Origin: Oscillospiraceae bacterium
GTDB lineage: Bacteria; Bacillota; Clostridia; Oscillospirales; Oscillospiraceae
Assembly: GCA_017439805.1 (NCBI GenBank)
Contig: JAFSIK010000062.1
Span: forward strand, 1-32,449
Reading direction: 5' to 3'
DNA length: 32,449 nucleotides
Shown: in pieces, positions 24,202-31,435 of the stretch
Position numbering within the stretch: position 1 is the first letter of the stretch
How the letters are laid out: each line of letters starts with the position of its first letter
Notes under the pieces: generated by a model
Database searches by the model: none
Seen by the model: only the letters and a program-made list of their open reading frames with translations
What the model was told of the DNA's origin: nothing
Program-made: the position numbers and the translations under genes

Positions 24202-25476
24202 ACGAAAAAAGTAAGAATTGTCTTTGGAAAGATAATGTATAAATGGTCGAAAAACAGCCCCCAGACCGCTTTCAAACCGTTAAACCTTGCTTTCTCAGCG
24301 GTGGCGAAGAAAAACCGAGTGTTCGGCAATAAAAAGCTCCTGCCTGCCAGAGCCTATATCGGCGATAAGGTGACAAAAATGAGCGTTGTGCGCCCCGTGC
24401 GTCACAGCAGGGAAGCGGCGCTGGTTAATATTTTTCTGCCCTGCGAGCCTCTGCATGCCATGGGTCTGTGCGCCGTGGTGCCGGAGGCGATTTCCTGCTA
24501 TATGACCTCTGCCGTGGCGGAGCGTTATTTCGTTGAAACCGCGGAAAACGGCGGCGTGCCGGAGACTTTCTGCTCCTATCATAAAATAATGATTGGTCTG
24601 GCGGAAAGCGGCGTGCTGCCCAGACCCGCTTTCGTGCTCAATACTTCTCTGGCCTGCGATGCAAATCAGGTATCCTTCCGCCGACTCGCCCAATTTTACG
24701 ACGTGCCTCAGTATTATATCGACGTGCCCAGCAGCCGCAGTGAGGAAGCGGTACAATATGTCGCTGACCAGATACGGGGCATGACAGACTTCATCACCGA
24801 GCACACAGGGCGGAAGCTGGAGGAGGAAAAGCTCCGGCAGGCGGTAAAATACAGCCGCATGACGGTTGAAAATTACGAAAAATATCTTGACCTGCGGGCC
24901 GAGCGCAGCCTTTGCGACGAGATGACCTCAGAGCTGTACTCCGCCGTGGCAAACCACGTGCTCATGGGCAGCGCCCAGGCCTATGAATACTCCCGCCGGC
25001 TGGTGGAGCAAACTGCGAAAATCCCCGCCGGCCGCACCCGCAAGCGCATCGTCTGGATGCACACCCTGCCCAACTGGCAGGACGCTCTGAAAGACGTTCT
25101 GGATTTAAACGACAGGGTGGAAATTGTGGCCTGCGACATGGCCTGCGACAATCTTCAGCCCATGGACGAAAATCACCCCTACGAATCTCTTGCCCGCCGT
25201 CTGGTGAACAATTTCTTCAATGGCACCGCCCTTGACCGCCTTGAGTATACCGCATCCCTTGCCCGCAGACTCCACGCAGACGGGGTGGTAATGTTCTGCC
25301 ACTGGGGCTGCAAGCAGACTCTGGGAGCTGCGGCAATCGCCGCGGATTTCTTCCGTGAAAAGGGAATCCCGGCGCTGATTCTGGACGGCGACGGCTGCGA
25401 CAGCGCCAACGTCAGCGACGGCCAGATGCGCACCCGCATGGAGGCCTTTGTGGAGCAACTGGAGGGCGGAAAATGA
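24202..25476 (+). CDS. 2-hydroxyacyl-CoA dehydratase (HgdA/HgdB)-family subunit, apparent ACG start
   Basis: A 424-residue protein of the 2-hydroxyacyl-CoA dehydratase / benzoyl-CoA reductase BcrBC family. Typical parts: 'LPCEPLHAMGL' (Cys81), 'NTSLACDANQVSFRRLAQFY' (Cys152), 'YYIDVP', 'VMFCHWGCKQT' (Cys366, Cys370) and the ending 'LILDGDGCD...DGQMRTRMEAFVEQLE'. Cys81, Cys152 and Cys366 or Cys370 are the likely [4Fe-4S] ligands by analogy. These enzymes use a low-potential electron, injected by an ATP-driven activase, for radical elimination of water or reduction. Start: GGAGG (24189-24193) stands 8 bases before ACG AAA AAA; the GTG at 24193 lies in that site, the nearby ATGs in the promoter, and the next ATG (24235) has only a weak site. 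The next gene overlaps by four bases. Confidence 0.85.
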   Translation, partial: TKKVRIVFGKIMYKWSKNSPQTAFKPLNLAFSAVAKKNRVFGNKKLLPARAYIGDKVTKMSVVRPVRHSREAALVNIFLPCEPLHAMGLCAVVPEAISCYMTSAVAERYFVETAENGGVPETFCSYHKIMIGLAESGVLPRPAFVLNTSLACDANQVSFRRLAQFYDVPQYYIDVPSSRSEEAVQYVADQIRGMTDFITEHTGRKLEEEKLRQAVKYSRMTVENYEKYLDLRAERSLCDEMTSELYSAVANHVLMGSAQAYEYSRRLVEQTAKIPAGRTRKRIVWMHTLPNWQDALKDVLDLNDRVEIVACDMACDNLQPMDENHPYESLARRLVNNFFNGTALDRLEYTASLARRLHADGVVMFCHWGCKQTLGAAAIAADFFREKGIPALILDGDGCDSANVSDGQMRTRMEAFVEQLEGGK

Positions 25477-27110
25477 CAGGTTACAGCTGTAAATACACAC
25501 CCGTGGAGCTGCTTTTGGCTCTGGGCGCGGAGCCGGAGCGCTTCGACGCCGGAGTGCAGGAGCTGACCCAGGCGGATATGATGACTCACCAGAACCTGTG
25601 CTCCCACGCCCGGGCGGTGCTGGAGCAGTACAGGAATAAAAAGCCGGATGGGATGGTTTTCGTAAATTGCTGCGACTCCCTGCGCCGCTGTTTTGACGCG
25701 GTGAAAGGGGAGGGGGCGGCGGCAGAGCTGCTGGACCTGCCCCACGCTGTAAACGAAACCACGGTGAATATGTTTGCCGCGGAGCTTTGCGCTCTGGCGG
25801 AGAGTGTATCTGCCCGTACCGGTAAGGTCTTTGACAAAAGCCGCTTTTTCGCGGCCTTTGAGGAAAGAAGTCTGCCCGCAGGCGATTATATTGCCCTTCT
25901 GGGCGCCCGCACCAGCAGCGATTTTTTCCGGGAAATAGAAAAAGCCATGCCTCTGCCGGTGGTAGATTTGACCTGCGCCGGCAACCGCGCGCCGGAAAAG
26001 CCCGATGACAGCGACGATTTCCGTCAGCTTATGCTCTCCTACGCCCGCAGCCTTCTGACTCAGCCGCCCTGCCTTAGAATGAGGGACGTGAGCGGCCGCG
26101 GCAAATTGACCGGGAGCGGCAAAATGAAGGGCGTTATTTATCATACGGTCAAATTCTGCGATTATTACTCTTTCGAGTTTGAAAACCTAAAAAAGACCCT
26201 GGAGGTGCCAATTTTGAAGATTGAAATCGACTTCACCGCCCAGAGCGCGGGTCAGATTTCCACCCGCCTTGAGGCCTTTGCCGAAGGCTTTACCGGGGTG
26301 GCCTCCAGCGCCAAAAAAGCGGCGGAGGGGGACTTCGTGGCGGGCATCGACAGCGGCTCCACCTCCACAAATATGGTGATTTTGCGCCCGGACGGCACTG
26401 TGGCGGCTGGAGTTTCCGTGCGCACCGGCCCCCGGGCGGAGCTGGGCGCCAAAAAGGCTCTGGCGGCGGCCCTTGAACAGGCAGGAATATCTGAAAATCA
26501 GATAATCCGCACCGTTGCAACAGGCTACGGTCGCACCGGCGTCACCTTTGCCCACCGGGCGGTGACGGAGATAACCTGCCACGCCCGGGGCGCCCACCGC
26601 ATGAACGGCGACACCCGCACTATCATCGATATCGGCGGGCAGGACAGCAAGGTAATTTGCCTCAACAGCGACGGCACAGTCAAGGGATTTGCCATGAATG
26701 ACAAATGTGCCGCGGGAACGGGACGCTTCCTTGAAAAAATGGCTCAGACTCTTGATATGGAAATGGGGGATTTCTGCGCGGCGGGACTGCGCTGGAAAAA
26801 AGATGTGACCATTTCCAGCGTCTGCACGGTTTTTGCCGAGTCCGAGATAGTTTCCCTGGTTGCGGAAAACACCCCCGAAGAGGATGTTATCCACGGTCTC
26901 AACCGCTCTGTGGCGGTGCGTACTGCGGCGCTGGTAAAGCGCGCCGGCGGAGCCGCGCCTTTTATGATGACCGGCGGCGTGGCCAGAAATCCCGGCGTCA
27001 TAGCGGCGCTGGAGCAGGAGTTGGGAAGCTCGATTTTTGTCAGCGAAAATCCCGACCTTTGCGGCGCTCTGGGAGCGGCGCTGTTTGCTCTGGACGACGT
27101 GCAGGGATAA
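25473..27110 (+). CDS. Fusion: compact HgdB-type dehydratase subunit plus ATP-dependent activase (HgdC/BadF-BadG family)
   Basis: A 545-residue fusion. Residues 1-280 resemble a shortened second dehydratase subunit: 'CKYTPVELLLALGAEPERF' (Cys6), 'VFVNCCDSLRR' (Cys66, Cys67), 'VKFCDYYSFEFENLKK' (Cys229) and the ending 'QISTRLEAFAEGF'. Residues 287-545 are a complete activase of the ASKHA fold: phosphate loop 'GIDSGSTSTNMVIL', 'VATGYGR', 'IDIGGQDSKVI', 'NDKCAAGTGRFLE' (Cys412), 'SSVCTVFAESE' (Cys451) and 'MMTGGVARNPG'. Cys412 and Cys451 match the two residues that hold the bridging [4Fe-4S] cluster of dimeric HgdC. With the preceding gene, which it overlaps by four bases, the whole electron-activated enzyme would come from two polypeptides. 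The substrate is unknown; a double-cubane-type reductase is an alternative to a dehydratase. Confidence 0.86.
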   Translation: MTGYSCKYTPVELLLALGAEPERFDAGVQELTQADMMTHQNLCSHARAVLEQYRNKKPDGMVFVNCCDSLRRCFDAVKGEGAAAELLDLPHAVNETTVNMFAAELCALAESVSARTGKVFDKSRFFAAFEERSLPAGDYIALLGARTSSDFFREIEKAMPLPVVDLTCAGNRAPEKPDDSDDFRQLMLSYARSLLTQPPCLRMRDVSGRGKLTGSGKMKGVIYHTVKFCDYYSFEFENLKKTLEVPILKIEIDFTAQSAGQISTRLEAFAEGFTGVASSAKKAAEGDFVAGIDSGSTSTNMVILRPDGTVAAGVSVRTGPRAELGAKKALAAALEQAGISENQIIRTVATGYGRTGVTFAHRAVTEITCHARGAHRMNGDTRTIIDIGGQDSKVICLNSDGTVKGFAMNDKCAAGTGRFLEKMAQTLDMEMGDFCAAGLRWKKDVTISSVCTVFAESEIVSLVAENTPEEDVIHGLNRSVAVRTAALVKRAGGAAPFMMTGGVARNPGVIAALEQELGSSIFVSENPDLCGALGAALFALDDVQG

Positions 27111-27134
27111 ATTGCCGCAGGAGGAAAATTTCTC

Positions 27135-27163
27135 TTGCTATCGACAGTCAATTGGTGTAAAAT
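27135..27163 (+). promoter_or_regulatory. Sigma-A promoter for the tRNA gene
   Basis: TTGCTA (27135-27140), 17-base spacer, TAAAAT (27158-27163), about 29 bases before the tRNA 5' end. Confidence 0.68.
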
Positions 27164-27191
27164 AACCTTTGCCGGTTAAAAGCCGGCATAC

Positions 27192-27268
27192 GGAGGCTTA
27201 GCTCAGCTGGTTAGAGCGCCTGCTTCACACGCAGGAGGTCGACGGTTCGAGTCCGCCAGTCTCCACCA
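27192..27268 (+). tRNA. tRNA-Val (anticodon CAC)
   Basis: A complete cloverleaf with encoded CCA. Acceptor GGAGGCT (27192-27198) pairs with AGTCTCC (27258-27264) including one G-U. D-arm GCTC...GAGC, anticodon stem CCTGC/GCAGG with loop TTCACAC (anticodon CAC at 27226-27228), T-arm with GTTCGAGTC. Discriminator A27265, then CCA. It reads the GTG codon. It stands alone with its own promoter and terminator. Confidence 0.96.
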
Positions 27269-27308
27269 AAAGAAAAGGACGCATCTGGGATGCGTCCTTT
27301 TCTTTTGG
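27266..27308 (+). terminator. Long terminator hairpin starting in the tRNA CCA end
   Basis: A perfect 20-bp stem: left arm 27266-27285 (from the CCA of the tRNA through GGACGCATC), 3-base loop TGG, right arm 27289-27308 (GATGCGTCC followed by TTTTCTTTTGG). The T-rich part of the right arm acts as the tail. Confidence 0.88.
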
Positions 27309-27312
27309 TAAC

Positions 27313-27342
27313 ACCTTTGCGCTGCAAAGGTCGTCTGCGGAC
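27313..27342 (+). repeat. 30-base direct repeat, copy 1
   Basis: Identical to 27461-27490. Each copy holds a hairpin ACCTTTGC-GCT-GCAAAGGT and ends in CGTCTGCGGAC. The copies are 148 bases apart, start to start. Confidence 0.9.
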
Positions 27343-27373
27343 GGGCTATCCGCTCGCAATGCTCGCTCAACGC

Positions 27374-27400
27374 GAAGGAAAACCCTGATGGTTTTCCTTC
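27374..27400 (+). repeat. Hairpin between the two direct repeats
   Basis: An 11-bp inverted repeat GAAGGAAAACC / GGTTTTCCTTC (27374-27384, 27390-27400) with a 5-base loop. The rest of 27343-27460 is non-coding as far as I can see; the short reading frames in it lack ribosome sites. Confidence 0.8.
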
Positions 27401-27460
27401 ACACTTCCTTTCCCTTCCGTAACACGAGGGACCAATTTTCGCGGGGTTTAAGCCTTTTTG

Positions 27461-27490
27461 ACCTTTGCGCTGCAAAGGTCGTCTGCGGAC
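27461..27490 (+). repeat. 30-base direct repeat, copy 2
   Basis: Second identical copy of 27313-27342, ending 45 bases before the start of the amidase gene. Confidence 0.9.
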
Positions 27491-27535
27491 AACAATTAAG
27501 TCCGGTGCATACAATAGGCAAAGGAGGTTTTGCCT

Positions 27536-28018
27536 GTGCGAGAGCTTGCCTACAATGCCGACACCGCCGTGGCCTACGCCCGGCGCTGGGCGCTGAGCCG
27601 CAATCCGGCCTACTACGATTTTGAAAAAATCGGCGGGGATTGCACAAACTTCGCATCTCAATGTATTTTTGCCGGAGCCGGTGTGATGAATTTCACGCCG
27701 GTCATGGGTTGGTACTATCGCTCCGCCGGAGACCGCACCCCCTCCTGGAGCGGAGTGGAGTACCTGTATGATTTTCTGGTAAACAACCGCTCCGCTGGAC
27801 CCTACGGTCAGCCGGTATCACGTGAGCTGGCCCGCCCCGGCGACATAGTCCAGCTGGGAAACGGCAGCGGACATTTTTATCACTCGCCGGTGATAACCGC
27901 TCTGGAGCCGGAAATTCTGGTGGCGGCCCATACGTTTGACGCTCTGGACAGACCCCTGTCCTCCTACACCTACGCCGCCGCCCGTTTTATCCACATAAGC
28001 GGCGTCAGAAACTGGTAA
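27536..28018 (+). CDS. Amidase-domain (Amidase_6-like, cysteine peptidase fold) protein
   Basis: A 160-residue protein with the 'putative amidase' domain, related to NlpC/P60 and CHAP cysteine hydrolases. N-terminal 'YNADTAVAYARRWALSRNP', then 'GGDCTNFASQCIFAGAG' with the likely nucleophile Cys in GGDC, then 'PGDIVQLGN' and the His of 'GHFYHSPVI', the usual Cys-His arrangement. There is no signal peptide, so it is cytoplasmic or released by lysis; many homologues are encoded as short stand-alone domains in Clostridia. The start is GTG at 27536, 8 bases after AAGGAGG; the TTG at 27530 is too close to that site. Likely substrate: a peptide or amide bond, possibly in cell-wall material (inference). 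Confidence 0.87.
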   Translation: MRELAYNADTAVAYARRWALSRNPAYYDFEKIGGDCTNFASQCIFAGAGVMNFTPVMGWYYRSAGDRTPSWSGVEYLYDFLVNNRSAGPYGQPVSRELARPGDIVQLGNGSGHFYHSPVITALEPEILVAAHTFDALDRPLSSYTYAAARFIHISGVRNW

Positions 28019-28035
28019 ACCTTACGCCACTGTGT

Positions 28036-28041
28036 TATAAT
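28036..28041 (+). promoter_or_regulatory. Promoter -10 (extended) for the reductase gene
   Basis: Perfect TATAAT preceded by TGTGT, 22 bases before the ATG at 28064 and in front of an AGGGAGGTG ribosome site. The -35 region (near 28012-28018, CTGGTAA) is poor. Confidence 0.6.
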
Positions 28042-28063
28042 CAAAAGAAAAGGGAGGTGCGCC

Positions 28064-28755
28064 ATGCGTCCTTATATAATCTGTCATATGACCATGTCGC
28101 TGGACGGCAGGGTTACCGGCGATTTTCTTGGAGAGAAGGCCTGTGAAAGAGCCATTGAGACCTACTATGAAATAAACCGCGCTTACGCCGCCGACGGCTA
28201 CGCCTGCGGCAGGGTGACCATGGAGGGCAGTTTTACAAATGGCTGGCAGCCGGACACCACACCCTTTTCCGGGAAATAATACCCAGAGAAGATTTTATCG
28301 CCGCCCCCGGGCACGGATTTTATGCCGTTTCCTTTGACCGGCAGGGACGCCTTGGCTGGCAGGGCAGTCATATCGTGGATGACGACCCGGGTTACGGCGG
28401 CGCCCACATTATTGAGGTGCTGGGTGAAAACACCCCCGATGAGCGTCTGGCCTGTATGCGCCGCACCGGCGTTTCCTATATATTTGCCGGAGAGGACGGA
28501 AACGATATTGAGCTGGCGCTGAAGAAGCTGAAAAAGTACTTTTCCGTTGAAAAACTTCTCCTTGAGGGCGGCAGCGAAATAAACGGCGCATTCCAGCGTC
28601 TGGGGCTTATTGATGAGCTGAGTCTTGTGGTGGCGCCGGTGACGGCAGGTGAGGGCAAGCCTCTTTTTGCCGATGCCGCAATGGCCCGGTTTGAGCTTGT
28701 ACGCACAAAAACCCGCCCGGACGGCACTCTCTGGCTCAATTACAAAAAGAAGTAA
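28064..28755 (+). pseudogene. RibD C-terminal/DHFR-like reductase gene with one frameshift
   Basis: Two reading frames give one dihydrofolate-reductase-fold (RibD_C) protein of about 230 residues. The first part, 28064-28279, starts 'YIICHMTMSLDGRV' and includes 'GRVTMEGSF' (the NADPH-fold strand and helix) and stops at a premature TAA. The second, from about 28273 to 28755 in the -1 frame, continues 'EIIPREDFIAAPG', 'DDDPGYGGAHIIEVL', 'VSYIFAGEDG', 'KLLLEGGSEINGAF', 'DELSLVVAPV'. Restoring one G in the GGG at 28271-28273 joins the frames as FSG-EIIPRED. The promoter, ribosome site and terminator are intact, so either the mutation is recent or this is a one-base sequencing or assembly error. 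It probably reduces a pterin- or pyrimidine-like substrate with NADPH; the true substrate is unknown. Confidence 0.85.
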
Positions 28756-28781
28756 AAAACCACCCCATATGGGGTGGTTTT
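28756..28781. terminator. Bidirectional terminator between convergent genes
   Basis: A perfect 26-base palindrome, AAAACCACCCCAT / ATGGGGTGGTTTT (28756-28768, 28769-28781). It lies between the end of the reductase gene and the end of the minus-strand ATPase gene and has A- and T-runs for both directions. Confidence 0.88.
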
Positions 28782-28786
28782 CTTAT

Positions 28787-30343
28787 TTACAGAAACTTTT
28801 TAAGGGAGCCAAGGACGCCGCGCTTGAGTACCTGGGTGCCGGCGTTTATCAGCTGACGCTCTATCTGAGCTCTGCGGCGCTCCGCTTTTTTGCGCTCTTC
28901 GGCCTCTCTTTTCTGATGAGCCTTCAGCGCTGCGGCGGCCTCCTTTTCCTGCCTTTTGGCCTCGGCCTGGGCAAGTTTTTCCCGCTCCGCCTCAAGAGCC
29001 GCCTTTTCTGCTTCCAGAGCTTCACGCTCTGCGGCCAGCTGATCTTCCGCCTCCTGCTGAGCCTTCTCCTCGGCAAGGACTTCAAAGGCGCTGTCCCTGT
29101 CCACGGCTTCGTCGTATTTTGCCATGCCGTCTGCGGCCATCAGCTCCTGTCGCATGCCTGCCGGGGCGGGAGCCATCAGACTCTGGGGGCAGATAATTGC
29201 GGTGCGCTGAACCATGCCGGGAACGCCCTCTGCGTCCAGGAAGGACACCAGAGCCTCGCCCACGCCCAGCTCCAAAATCACCTGCTCCGCCTTGAAAGCG
29301 GGATTGGGGCGCATGGAGGAAGCGGCGGCCTTTACCACCTTCTGCTCGGTGGGGGTGTAGGCGCGCAGGGCGTGCTGGACCCGGTTGCTCAGCTGGGAAA
29401 GAACGCTGTCGGGAATATCTCCGGGGCTCTGGGTTACAAAGTAGATACCCACGCCCTTGGAACGTATGAGCTTGACCACCTGCTCGATTTTCTGCACCAG
29501 CACTTTGGGCGCGTCGGCAAAGAGCATGTGCGCCTCGTCAAAGAAGAATACCAGCTTGGGTTTTTCCAGATCGCCGGCCTCGGGCAGACGCTCGAAAAGC
29601 TCACTCATAAGCCACAACAGAAAGCTTGCATAAAGGGTGGGGTTCTGCACCAGTTTTACGCAGTGCAGCAGGTTTATAACGCCCCGGCCGTCCTGCGCCA
29701 CCCGCAGCCAGTCATCAAGGTCAATTGCAGGCTCACCGAAGAAAAGGTCGCCGCCCTGACTTTCAAGGGGGATAAGGGCGCGGAGTATGCCGCCCAGAGA
29801 CTGGCTCGTCACATTTCCGTAGGTGGTTGCAAGCTCCGCCCTGTTGTCGCCCAGCCAGCCCAACAGCGCCCGCAGGTCTTTAAGGTCGATGAGCATGAGA
29901 CCTTTGTCGTCGGCAACCTGAAATGCGATGTTCAAAATGCCTTCCTGCGCCGGGGTAAGACCCAGAATGCGGGAAAGAATTTCCGGCCCCATGTCGGACA
30001 CGGTGGCGCGCACCGGATGACCGCCTTCGCCGTATATGTCCCAGAAATGCACGGGGTAACCGGTGTATTTAAAGCATTCGCGAAGACCGAATTTGTCGAT
30101 GCGTTTTTCCATGCCGGAGCTTTGCTCACCCGGAGCGCAGATGCCTGAAACATCTCCCTTGATGTCGCACAGGAAAACGGGCACGCCCGCGTCGGAAAAG
30201 CTCTCTGCCATGGCCTTCATGGTGATGGTCTTGCCGGTGCCGCTGGCGCCGGCGATAAGTCCGTGGCGGTTGCACATGGAAAGATTCATCAAAACTCTCC
30301 CGCCGTCAGCCAGTCCCATATAAAGTCCGTCTTTGGTATACAT
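28787..30343 (-). CDS. HerA/YjgR-like (DUF853) ATPase
   Basis: A 518-residue protein of the DUF853/YjgR branch of the HerA-FtsK ATPase superfamily. Walker A 'GASGTGKT' at residues 32-39, followed by 'VFLCDIKGDVSGI'; Walker B 'LVFFFDEAHML' near residue 275; sensor region 'YFVTQSPGDIPDSVLSQL'. The C-terminal 100 residues (about 418-505) form an Ala/Glu/Lys/Arg coiled coil ending in a basic tail. The family is widespread, and its function is not established; a DNA- or protein-translocating hexamer is assumed from the fold. It has its own promoter (30373-30401) and stands alone. No nuclease partner (NurA) or defence gene lies next to it, so a defence role is not supported. Confidence 0.9.
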   Translation of the reverse strand: MYTKDGLYMGLADGGRVLMNLSMCNRHGLIAGASGTGKTITMKAMAESFSDAGVPVFLCDIKGDVSGICAPGEQSSGMEKRIDKFGLRECFKYTGYPVHFWDIYGEGGHPVRATVSDMGPEILSRILGLTPAQEGILNIAFQVADDKGLMLIDLKDLRALLGWLGDNRAELATTYGNVTSQSLGGILRALIPLESQGGDLFFGEPAIDLDDWLRVAQDGRGVINLLHCVKLVQNPTLYASFLLWLMSELFERLPEAGDLEKPKLVFFFDEAHMLFADAPKVLVQKIEQVVKLIRSKGVGIYFVTQSPGDIPDSVLSQLSNRVQHALRAYTPTEQKVVKAAASSMRPNPAFKAEQVILELGVGEALVSFLDAEGVPGMVQRTAIICPQSLMAPAPAGMRQELMAADGMAKYDEAVDRDSAFEVLAEEKAQQEAEDQLAAEREALEAEKAALEAEREKLAQAEAKRQEKEAAAALKAHQKREAEERKKAERRRAQIERQLINAGTQVLKRGVLGSLKKFL

Positions 30344-30372
30344 ATCGGTCCTCCGTAGTATTTGATGAGTAT

Positions 30373-30401
30373 ATTATACAAAAGGCTTCCCTGCCGCGCA
30401 A
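30373..30401 (-). promoter_or_regulatory. Sigma-A promoter for the HerA-like ATPase gene
   Basis: Read on the minus strand: TTGCGC (30396-30401), 17-base spacer, TATAAT (30373-30378). The ribosome site GGAGG follows just before the ATG at 30343. Confidence 0.65.
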
Positions 30402-30402
30402 T

Positions 30403-30434
30403 AAAAAAGCGCTCCTTTCACAGGAAAGGAGCGC
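30403..30434 (-). terminator. Rho-independent terminator of the argD-argF operon
   Basis: 11-bp stem (30409-30419 with 30424-30434, GCGCTCCTTTC / GAAAGGAGCGC), 4-base loop, and on the minus strand a run of six T (30403-30408). It begins 7 bases after the argF stop codon. Confidence 0.92.
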
Positions 30435-30440
30435 GATTTT

Positions 30441-31418
30441 TTACAGGGTAGCGGCCATAACGGCCTTGATGGTGTGCATACGGTTTTCGGCCTCGTCGAA
30501 AACGATGGAGCGCTGGCTCTGGAAAACTTCGTCGGTGACCTCAAGGGCGTCCAGACCGAATTTCTCGCCAACTTCACGTCCGATGGAAGTCTTGAGATCG
30601 TGGAAAGCGGGCAGGCAGTGCATAAATACGGCACGCTCGCTGGCGGCATTCATCAGAGCGGTGTTGACCTGATAGGGCAGCAGGTCGTTGATGCGCTGTT
30701 CCCATGCCTCAACAGGCTCGCCCATGGATACCCAAACGTCGGTGTATATAACATCGGCGTTTTTGACGGCACTGTAGGGATCGGTGTTGAACTCCAGAGT
30801 TGCGCCGGTGCGCTCTGCAATGTCCTTGCAGATGGCGATGAGGGAGGGGTCGGGGAAGTAGCTCTCCGGGGCGCAGGCCACAAAGTGCATACCCATCTTT
30901 GCGCAGCCAACCATAAGAGAGTTGCCCATGTTGTAACGGGCGTCGCCCATATAAACCAGCTTGATACCCTTGAGACTTCCGAATTTTTCCCGGATGGTAA
31001 GGAAGTCGGCAAGTACCTGGGTGGGGTGGAATTCATTGGTCAGACCGTTCCACACGGGTACGCCGGCGTTGGCGGCAAGCTCCTCAACGATTTCCTGGCT
31101 GAATCCGCGGTACTCAATGCCGTCGAACATACGTCCCAGAACCTTCGCGCTGTCAGCTACGCTTTCCTTGGCGCCGAACTGACTGCCGGAGGGGTCCAGG
31201 TAGGTCACGTGCATACCCAGGTCGTAGGCCGCAACTTCAAAGCTGCAGCGGGTACGGGTACTGTTCTTTTCAAAGATAAGAGCAATATTCTTGCCCGGGA
31301 AATAGGCATGGGGAGTACCGCTTTTCTTCTTGGCCTTAAGGTCAGCGGCCAGATCCAACAGCTGCTCAATCTGAGAGGGAGTGAAATCAAGCAGTTTCAG
31401 AAAATTTTTACCTTTCAA
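30441..31418 (-). CDS. argF: Ornithine carbamoyltransferase
   Basis: A 325-residue enzyme that makes citrulline from ornithine and carbamoyl phosphate (arginine synthesis; the reverse reaction in arginine breakdown). Carbamoyl phosphate site '[13 protein letters not shown]' (Ser53-Arg57), '[10 protein letters not shown]' (about 133-142), ornithine-binding 'VSMGE' (the SMG loop), and 'MHCLPAFHD' with the conserved Cys near residue 266. The length is normal. The start codon is TTG at 31418, 7 bases after GGAGG; no ATG or GTG is better placed. It follows argD after 17 bases and is closed by a terminator, so the biosynthetic role is more likely than the catabolic one. The symbol argF rather than arcB rests on that context. 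Confidence 0.95.
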   Translation of the reverse strand: MKGKNFLKLLDFTPSQIEQLLDLAADLKAKKKSGTPHAYFPGKNIALIFEKNSTRTRCSFEVAAYDLGMHVTYLDPSGSQFGAKESVADSAKVLGRMFDGIEYRGFSQEIVEELAANAGVPVWNGLTNEFHPTQVLADFLTIREKFGSLKGIKLVYMGDARYNMGNSLMVGCAKMGMHFVACAPESYFPDPSLIAICKDIAERTGATLEFNTDPYSAVKNADVIYTDVWVSMGEPVEAWEQRINDLLPYQVNTALMNAASERAVFMHCLPAFHDLKTSIGREVGEKFGLDALEVTDEVFQSQRSIVFDEAENRMHTIKAVMAATL

Positions 31419-31435
31419 ATTTTTACCTCCAATTA

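Noticed and set aside
27313..27490. Possible CRISPR array from the two 30-base repeats
   Set aside because: Only two copies, 118 bases between them, and an intervening hairpin; no cas gene nearby.
27388..27624. Small plus-strand frame in the repeat region after the tRNA
   Set aside because: No ribosome site, overlaps the amidase start in another frame, and covers the repeat and hairpin sequence.
27203..27661. Minus-strand open frame ending in the 'WRLADSNRRPPACEAGALTS' type of peptide
   Set aside because: This is the well-known false translation of an antisense tRNA gene (here tRNA-Val) and not a protein.
28649..30148. 499-residue plus-strand open frame opposite the HerA-like ATPase
   Set aside because: The minus-strand frame has Walker motifs, a promoter and a terminator; this one has none and begins inside the reductase gene.
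28787..30343. HerA-like ATPase as part of a HerA-DUF4297 or HerA-Sir2 defence system
   Set aside because: It is a stand-alone DUF853/YjgR-type protein with its own promoter and terminator; no partner nuclease or Sir2 gene flanks it.
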